37,595 bases of DNA from Acidobacteriota bacterium (GTDB lineage: Bacteria > Acidobacteriota > Terriglobia > Terriglobales > Acidobacteriaceae), in the NCBI GenBank assembly GCA_013289765.1, contig JABCZI010000014.1:78415-116009 (forward strand), in the 5' to 3' direction. Under the pieces are notes generated by a model. It saw only the letters and a program-made list of their open reading frames with translations, did no database searches and was not told where the DNA came from. The translations under genes were made by a program, and so were the position numbers. Shown piece after piece: positions 32,465 through 37,595 of the stretch (position 1 is the stretch's first letter; each line of letters begins with the position of its first letter).

Positions 32465-32506
32465 CCAGGAAAGCAATATCCTGATCTTTCTGGAACTGGA
32501 TTCCAG
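32465..32506 (+). promoter_or_regulatory. Two small hairpins in the rpsO-pnp spacer
   Basis: CAGGA/TCCTG (32466-32470 with 32479-32483) and CTGGAA-CTGGA-TTCCAG (32490-32506) lie directly after the rpsO stop. There is no T-run. In enterobacteria the rpsO-pnp spacer carries an RNase III-cleaved hairpin through which PNPase limits its own synthesis; similarity of role here is only an inference. The rest of the 285-base spacer shows no gene. Confidence 0.35.
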
Positions 32507-32747
32507 GCAGGAACTTTCCGGAACTGATTCTCTGAGAACCGCCGCCTTCCTCTTGAAGCCGGAACAACATTGAGCCAATTCCACTGTGCGCACATACGGG
32601 CATTCAGCTCTCATGGCATCCATTCTTCCATGAACGCGCCTACCTATCCGCCAACTGTCAGGCAACCCGCACCTTTTGCAGGACGCAACCAGGAAAGCGC
32701 GACCGCTCTCCTGATCACACGAAGTGATCACAATATAAGGATGAAAA

Positions 32748-35195
32748 ATGAAACCAGAAGTTAGCACTGTGACCGTCGACCTAGCCGGCGGCAAGCAACT
32801 CTCGTTCGAAACCGGAAAACTGGCCAAGCAGGCCCACGGCGCTGCCGTTGTAAGAATGGGCGATAACGTCGTCCTCGCCACCGCAACCTCGAACCCCGAC
32901 CCGCGAGAAGGCATTGACTTCTTTCCTCTCACCGTTGATTACCGCGAATACACCTACGCTGGCGGACGTTTTCCCGGCGGCTTCATCAAACGCGAAGGCC
33001 GCATGAGCGAACGCGAAGTGCTCACCAGCCGCCAGATCGATCGTCCGGTGCGTCCGATGTTTGCCGAAGGCTTTAAGTGCGAGACGCAGGTCATCGCCTT
33101 CGTGCTCTCCGCCGATGCAAGCAATGATCCCGACGTGCTCGGCATCAACGCCGCCTCGTGCGCGCTCACAATTTCCGATATCCCGTTCCTCGGACCGCTC
33201 GGCGCGGTGCGCGTTGGCCAGGTTGGTGGACAGTTCATCATCAATCCCACATACGACGAAATGCGCGAAAGCATTCTGAACATCATGGTCGTTGGAACGT
33301 CTGACGGCATTGTGATGATCGAGTCGGGCGCGAAAGAAGTCAGCGAAGAAGTCGTGGTTGACGCCATCGAATTCGCCCACACCGAAATCAAAAAGATTTG
33401 CGCCGCCATCAACGACCTGCGCAATAAAGTCGGCAAGAAGAAGAGGGAAGTCACTCCTCCGGAATTCGACCAGAAATATTACGATCAGCTGAAGAAAAAA
33501 GTCGGAGCGCAATTATCCGACGCGCTCGACACCAAGAAACATCCGAAAGCCGAAAGCTATGCGGCGGTAAAAGAAATCAAGAAGAAGCTGCAAGCGGAAA
33601 TTCCCGAAGACGACGAAGAAGCCCTGGCGAAACTGAAAACATATTACGAAACTCTGCGCGAGCGCATCTTCCGCGAAGAAGTTCTGGAAAAGAAACGCCG
33701 TCCCGATGCCCGCGCCTTCGACGAAGTCCGCGACATCTGGATCGAAGCCGGCATCCTGCCCCGCACCCACGGCAGCGCCATCTTCACCCGCGGCGAAACC
33801 CAAGCATTAGTTACAACAACACTGGGCACCAGCGACGACATGCAGCGCCTCGAAGGCTTCGAAGGCGAAGCCAAAAAACGCTTCATGCTCCATTACAATT
33901 TCCCGCCGTTCTCGGTTGGAGAGGTTGGATTTATGCGTGGCGCGGGCCGGCGTGAGATTGGACACGGCGCTCTCGCCGAGCGAGCGATTTCTGGCGTGTT
34001 GCCTTCGGAAGAGTCGTGGCCCTATGCGATGCGCGTGGTTTCGGACATTCTTGAGTCGAACGGGTCGTCGTCGATGGCGACGGTTTGCGGTGCGTCGTTG
34101 TCGTTGATGGATGCGGGCGTTCCGTTGAAGGCTCCGGTTGCGGGAGTTGCGATGGGGTTGGTGAAGGAAGGCGAGCAGTACGCGATCCTCACCGACATTG
34201 CGGGCGCGGAAGATCATTACGGCGACATGGATTTTAAAGTTGCCGGAACGAAAGATGGAATTACCGCGCTGCAGATGGATATTAAAGTTGCCGGCATCAC
34301 TTCGCAGATTATGCGCGAAGCGCTGGCGCAGGCCAAGCGCGGACGGTTGCACATTCTCGGCAAGATGGAAGAAGTGATCACGACGGGGCGTGAAAAGATT
34401 TCTGATTTCGCTCCGCGCTTCTACACCGTGCAGATTCCGGTCGACAAGATTCGCGATCTGATCGGGCCGGGTGGAAAAATGATTCGCTCGATCGTCGAGC
34501 AGACCGGAGTGAAGATCGATGTGGAAGATTCCGGGCTGGTGAAAGTTGCGTCGAGCGACCAGGCGTCGGCGGCGAAGGCGCTGCAAATCATCGGCGATCT
34601 GACGGCGACGGCAGAGGTCGGGAAAACATACTTGGGAAAGGTGACGCGCCTCGCGGATTTCGGCGCGTTTGTCGAGATCATTCCCGGCACCGACGGATTG
34701 CTGCACATCAGCGAAGTGGCGGAGCATCGCATTGGTGACATCCGCGACGAGTTGAAAGAAGGCGATCAGGTGCTGGTGAAAGTGCTGGCGGTTGAAGGTA
34801 ACCGCATCCGTCTGTCGCGCAAAGCGATTTTGAAAGAGCAGCGCGCGAAGATGGGCGGCGGAGAAGTTGCTCCGGAGTCGGGCGACGGCGGCGGAGAGAT
34901 GGTTTCCGCTCCGCAGCACGAACGCGCTCCGATGACGGGCGCGCTGGTGATTGAAGGCGGCGGAGATTTTCCTGACGAAGCGGAGAGCGAACCGAACTTC
35001 AATCGTGACGGCGCACCGGTGGCCAGCACCGACCGTCCGCGTGGGGATCGTCCCCCGGGCGGAGATCGTGGAGGACGGGGTGGCCGGCCCGGTGGCGGCG
35101 GACGAGATCGTGGGCGCGGCGGGCGCGGTGGACGTCCCGGTGGCGGCGGCGGGCGCGATCGCGGACGCGGCGGGCCGGGCGGGGGAAGACACTAA
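32748..35195 (+). CDS. pnp: Polyribonucleotide nucleotidyltransferase (PNPase) with RGG-rich tail
   Basis: 3'-5' phosphorolytic exoribonuclease, 815 aa versus about 700 in most bacteria. First RNase PH domain: GRFPGGFIKREGRMSEREVL and TSRQIDRPVRPMF. A charged helical linker lies at about residues 220-315. The second RNase PH domain has GSAIFTRGETQALVTTTLG, FMRGAGRREIGHGALAERA and the active-site region DIAGAEDHYGDMDFKVAGT. KH domain: VDKIRDLIGPGGKMIRSIVE, with its GxxG loop. S1 domain: LGKVTRLADFGAFVEIIPG to DQVLVKVLAVEGNRIRLSRK. The extra ~105 residues end in an Arg/Gly-rich RGG-box tail (about 763-815: GDRGGRGGRPGGGGRDRGRG). The ATG follows AAGGATG. Base composition changes abruptly near 33,900. 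A good terminator follows. Confidence 0.97.
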   Translation: MKPEVSTVTVDLAGGKQLSFETGKLAKQAHGAAVVRMGDNVVLATATSNPDPREGIDFFPLTVDYREYTYAGGRFPGGFIKREGRMSEREVLTSRQIDRPVRPMFAEGFKCETQVIAFVLSADASNDPDVLGINAASCALTISDIPFLGPLGAVRVGQVGGQFIINPTYDEMRESILNIMVVGTSDGIVMIESGAKEVSEEVVVDAIEFAHTEIKKICAAINDLRNKVGKKKREVTPPEFDQKYYDQLKKKVGAQLSDALDTKKHPKAESYAAVKEIKKKLQAEIPEDDEEALAKLKTYYETLRERIFREEVLEKKRRPDARAFDEVRDIWIEAGILPRTHGSAIFTRGETQALVTTTLGTSDDMQRLEGFEGEAKKRFMLHYNFPPFSVGEVGFMRGAGRREIGHGALAERAISGVLPSEESWPYAMRVVSDILESNGSSSMATVCGASLSLMDAGVPLKAPVAGVAMGLVKEGEQYAILTDIAGAEDHYGDMDFKVAGTKDGITALQMDIKVAGITSQIMREALAQAKRGRLHILGKMEEVITTGREKISDFAPRFYTVQIPVDKIRDLIGPGGKMIRSIVEQTGVKIDVEDSGLVKVASSDQASAAKALQIIGDLTATAEVGKTYLGKVTRLADFGAFVEIIPGTDGLLHISEVAEHRIGDIRDELKEGDQVLVKVLAVEGNRIRLSRKAILKEQRAKMGGGEVAPESGDGGGEMVSAPQHERAPMTGALVIEGGGDFPDEAESEPNFNRDGAPVASTDRPRGDRPPGGDRGGRGGRPGGGGRDRGRGGRGGRPGGGGGRDRGRGGPGGGRH

Positions 35196-35255
35196 GAATC
35201 TTTGCCACGGATTTCACGGATTCACGCGGATAAAAACTTAAGAACGAACGAGGAA

Positions 35256-35284
35256 GCCACGATTTTATAATCGTGGCCTTTTCG
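35256..35284 (+). terminator. Rho-independent terminator after pnp
   Basis: Perfect 9-bp stem GCCACGATT (35256-35264) with AATCGTGGC (35269-35277), loop TTAT, followed by CTTTTCG. It lies 60 bases after the pnp stop, between pnp and the convergent DinB gene. Confidence 0.85.
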
Positions 35285-35293
35285 TTTGCGGGC

Positions 35294-35878
35294 TTACGAG
35301 TTGTAGCCGGGGCCGCGGGGGAAACCGCATTCTTTCCAGAGCTTCTCCCAATTCCACATTGCGGACGTTACCTTGGGCGGCAACGGGTATCCGAGTTGAT
35401 GCGCGAGCATGCACACCTGCCCGCGATGGTGGGCTTCGTGAGAAAGCATGTAGCACAGCATCTCCACGCCGGCCGGCCAGGGCCGCGCCCAGGCGTCTCT
35501 GCGAAAATTTGTGACGCGGGTCTCGTTCTTAGAACCTCCCTTACCATCGCCGAGCGCTTCGGCGAGCATCTCCACGCAACGAGCGGCGCTCTCGGCCAAT
35601 GCCGCGCTGGCCTGCTGCAGCGTGCAGTGGGTGCGGTTGAGTTGTGTTGGAATCTTTAAATGCGGAGCGGTGAGCCTGACCCACTTGCAGCGGACATTGT
35701 GCATGTGCGTGAAGATCGCGGCGATGGTGCGGGTGCGGGGGGTGCCGGGCGGTTTGGCTGTCCAGATTTCAGGGTGAAGATGTTCGATAAGAAGCCGGTT
35801 GATACGGTCGTTGGCGGCGAAGGTTTGGAGGGCGGTTCGGGCGGGCTGGGTGGGAACCTTGGGTGGACGCGTGGTCAC
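35294..35878 (-). CDS. DinB-family protein (cytoplasmic)
   Basis: DinB/YfiT-like four-helix bundle of 194 aa without a signal peptide. Metal-binding histidines are visible: IFTHMHNVRCKWV on helix 2 and LSHEAHHRGQVCMLAHQLG on the last helix, the diagnostic HxxHHRGQ of the family. ALQTFAANDRINRLLIEHL forms the first helix. The end MWNWEKLWKECGFPRG is aromatic-rich. Many proteins of this group are bacillithiol- or mycothiol-dependent transferases, which would fit the bacilliredoxin in this window, but the substrate is unknown. It converges on pnp and ends ten bases after that gene's terminator. Confidence 0.88.
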   Translation of the reverse strand: MTTRPPKVPTQPARTALQTFAANDRINRLLIEHLHPEIWTAKPPGTPRTRTIAAIFTHMHNVRCKWVRLTAPHLKIPTQLNRTHCTLQQASAALAESAARCVEMLAEALGDGKGGSKNETRVTNFRRDAWARPWPAGVEMLCYMLSHEAHHRGQVCMLAHQLGYPLPPKVTSAMWNWEKLWKECGFPRGPGYNS

Positions 35879-35933
35879 GGGATGCTGTTCCTTGGGCTAA
35901 TGATACGTCAGAGTAGCAGGCTAACGGAGGGTT

Positions 35934-35964
35934 GGAGAACGTCCCGTCTGTTCCCGATTTTTCC
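35934..35964. repeat. Fragment of the ~200-bp repeat (third, diverged copy of its end)
   Basis: GGAGAACGTCCCGTCTGTTC and the following CCGATTTTTCC match the end piece of copies A (about 28890-28917) and B (about 30009-30036), with a few changes. The rest of the 280-base spacer around it (35879-36157) shows no gene. Confidence 0.6.
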
Positions 35965-36157
35965 TTTTGCTTGGAAATCACTTGCTTACCGCAGCATCCC
36001 GGCTACGAATTTACCGGCCTCGTAAATGAAGCAAGCGAACAACAACGCGCGCAGCGCCACTTTTTCGCAAAACGAGCAGAACTCGTCGACTCTCTTTGCA
36101 AGCTGCGCGAATTTATTCTTTGGGGCCAACAGCTCACCTGCCCGATTTCCCCGCTGC

Positions 36158-37279
36158 TCAGGCGCTCACTGCGACCGAGACCGTGATTAGCTTGAACGCG
36201 ATCAATTCGCGGAAAAGGTCGCTAACCTTCGCATCGAGTCTGTCTTTGTCGAATTCGATGTATCCGATATCTCGGAAGTTCGTTGGAAAGGTAACGCCGC
36301 TCTCCTTAAAGATGACGACCCGTGAACCATATAACGCGCTAGCAGCTCCCAGCTCAAAGACCGCGTTCTCACTCGGCCTGAAAATAGTTTGCCCGTTTAG
36401 ATCCTTGAACTCCTCATCCGCGGTGAAAATGATGATTGCCGCGCCACATTCGTTCATGGAATCCGCCACCTTTTGCGAGATTGGCCTTCCCTTGTTCGCT
36501 TCGTCCACTACTACTCTGTGTGGAATCTTGTATTCTGACAAAAATTTCTCTAGCTGTTGCAGCGGGACTCTATTTTTTCCGTGGCCTAGGAATATCGCAT
36601 TCTTGGTGAGAGGTACCGATGGTGCCCTTACTTCCGCTCGGACCTGGGGAGATGGCGGTTGCTCTACATTCGGATCGTACTGACTTTTTTCGCTCCCGCC
36701 TGCATCCACCGCTTCCACCTCATCGAGCGACGCAACGCCGACTGGTTCAGAAGCTAGCCACTTACCCGTCGTTGCTTGCCGAATAAGCCCCAAGTAATCC
36801 GCATTTTCGTAAAAGACCGTCGCGCATCGAGCCGCCTGATCCTTTGAAACTCCGAAGTCCCGCACAAGCGCGTTCTGAAAGAATTGCATGTCCGGTACCT
36901 TCTTCCCTTTGTAGGCGCCGAAGATGTTCTTGAAAAGCGGCGGCGTGAGCGCTGATTGAAACAGCGCCTTACTCTTGGCCTCATCGGAAGTCGGCGCAAC
37001 TATGTCCCTTGCAAGCGTGGTCAACGCGACCTTCGACTGGTTGTAGCTCCCGGTCGACAAGCCGTATTTGATCGATGATGAGAGAAGCATTCGGAAGTCG
37101 GAGCTGCCGGGACTTTTGTCGATTGCAATTGCGATATCAGTGGGTGGCATCGGATTCCCACTGTTCTTCTCCTCCAGCGCTAGCGGAACGCGGAGGGCCG
37201 TTTTTAGCGAGTGCTTCGGGAATTCGGAACCGCCGTTTGCGGGCTGTTCCGCCTCTGTATTCACTTTCTTGTTAACCAT
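36158..37279 (-). CDS. TIR-like nucleotide-binding protein (CAP12/Pycsar-effector TIR family)
   Basis: Protein of 373 aa with two parts. Residues of about 55-170 (SIKYGLSTGSYNQSKVALTT through FFQNALVRDFGVSKDQ and ENADYLGLI) look like the winged-helix region common in front of this TIR type. A disordered Pro/Glu/Ser linker follows (about 180-225). Residues 227-350 are the TIR-like domain: NAIFLGHGKN, KIPHRVVVDEANKGRPISQK, GAAIIIFTADEEF, then RPSENAVFELGAASALYGSR and VVIFKESGV. The glutamates of SENAVFELG (304 and 309) are candidates for the NADase catalytic residue. Family members degrade NAD as effectors of anti-phage signalling, or act as predicted nucleotide-binding proteins. No cyclase gene is visible beside it. 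GAGGTG precedes the ATG, and the promoter is AT-rich, unlike its neighbours. Confidence 0.85.
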   Translation of the reverse strand: MVNKKVNTEAEQPANGGSEFPKHSLKTALRVPLALEEKNSGNPMPPTDIAIAIDKSPGSSDFRMLLSSSIKYGLSTGSYNQSKVALTTLARDIVAPTSDEAKSKALFQSALTPPLFKNIFGAYKGKKVPDMQFFQNALVRDFGVSKDQAARCATVFYENADYLGLIRQATTGKWLASEPVGVASLDEVEAVDAGGSEKSQYDPNVEQPPSPQVRAEVRAPSVPLTKNAIFLGHGKNRVPLQQLEKFLSEYKIPHRVVVDEANKGRPISQKVADSMNECGAAIIIFTADEEFKDLNGQTIFRPSENAVFELGAASALYGSRVVIFKESGVTFPTNFRDIGYIEFDKDRLDAKVSDLFRELIAFKLITVSVAVSA

Positions 37280-37307
37280 TTGTACACCTCATAATAATAC
37301 TCTTAAA

Positions 37308-37313
37308 ATTATA
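37308..37313 (-). promoter_or_regulatory. Candidate -10 element of the TIR-like gene
   Basis: TATAAT on the minus strand, about 29 bases before the start codon at 37279, with a GAGGTG ribosome binding site (37285-37290) between. The surrounding 60 bases are unusually AT-rich for this window. No consensus -35 was found at 16-18 bases. Confidence 0.5.
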
Positions 37314-37595
37314 AACATAGAGGAAGTAATAAGTCTAGATATGTTTCCTTACGCTGAATATAAGCACGACTCCTGAGATTGGTCGTGTCGGCTGCTTTGC
37401 ACCTGCTCGGCGAGCAGCACCGCCTCGGAGCCGTCACAATTCGACCGAAGCGCAAGGAGGATGTCCTCGTGGGCGCAGCAGTTGAGGGTGGCGGATGTGA
37501 GAAACGCAGAAAATACCGGTAATTCGGTGGTTTTCGGTCGACCCTGACCCCTTGGCACGCAGGTGCATCTTTTCCAACCGTCGTCAGGTCGCCAT
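37314..37595. other. Right-end region without a supported gene
   Basis: About 280 bases up to the window edge. Short frames exist on both strands (47-69 aa), but none has a ribosome binding site or a recognised motif. They could be the decayed end of a gene lying beyond the window. The change from AT-rich (to about 37370) to GC-rich sequence suggests a junction here. Confidence 0.4.

Noticed and set aside
33807..35192. 461-codon minus-strand open frame opposite pnp
   Set aside because: Antisense to conserved PNPase domains; Ala/Arg/Thr-rich low-complexity start arises from the RGG-coding DNA.
37349..37558. 69-codon minus-strand frame at the right edge
   Set aside because: No ribosome binding site, no motif and unusual composition; a decayed gene is possible but unsupported.

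Overview
The window looks like a chromosomal segment from a GC-rich, Gram-negative-type bacterium, most plausibly an acidobacterium (Acidobacteriota, Terriglobia-like). This is an inference from gene content and style: a HemQ-type coproheme decarboxylase, a bacilliredoxin, many secreted beta-propeller or BNR-type proteins, a PEP-CTERM surface protein, DinB-family enzymes, and intergenic spaces filled with modular palindromic repeats. No rRNA, tRNA, CRISPR array, prophage or transposase gene was seen.

Layout. 1-7.3 kb: the 5' part of dnaX (running off the left edge), a lipoprotein phosphoesterase of the phospholipase C/acid phosphatase family, a STAS anti-sigma-factor antagonist, a YeiH/UPF0324 transporter, an alkyltransferase-like DNA repair protein and a secreted BNR-repeat protein. 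7.4-13.6 kb: an AhpD-like CxxC protein, hemQ, a secreted protein of unknown function, a bacilliredoxin, a YVTN beta-propeller and a secreted unknown protein. 13.8-21.1 kb: a Phd/VapC toxin-antitoxin pair, DAHP synthase, endonuclease IV, a secreted unknown, a RelB/RelE-type pair and leuS. 21.2-26.9 kb: a small secreted protein, a multi-pass membrane protein, guaA, a GH18-like secreted protein and a secreted protein with two tandem copies of one domain. 27-31.2 kb: a repeat-rich accessory stretch holding a PYxPY-repeat ORF, a PEP-CTERM protein, a secreted DinB protein and two small proteins. 31.2-35.2 kb: a permuted NlpC/P60-like (YiiX family) protein, then the classic rpsO-pnp pair. 35.3-37.6 kb: a second DinB protein and a TIR-like, Pycsar/CBASS-effector-type protein with an AT-rich promoter.

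How the genes work together. Most are unlinked housekeeping genes: replication (dnaX), translation (leuS, rpsO), RNA decay (pnp), GMP synthesis (guaA), aromatic amino acid entry (aroF), haem (hemQ) and DNA repair (nfo, ATL). Clear operonic pairs are the two toxin-antitoxin modules, rpsO-pnp, and probably the two small genes at 30.4-31.0 kb.

The most unusual signals are in the DNA rather than the proteins. One is a family of extragenic palindromes sharing a GCGAAGC mini-hairpin core. Others are degenerate TTGAC/TTGAT hexamer tracts joined to fixed hairpins, a 41-bp perfect inverted repeat bracketing the PEP-CTERM gene, and a ~200-bp composite repeat bracketing a DinB gene in which one copy carries an extra ~25-bp module. 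Strand composition also flips abruptly inside pnp. On the protein side the best candidate for an accessory system is the TIR-like protein at the right end.
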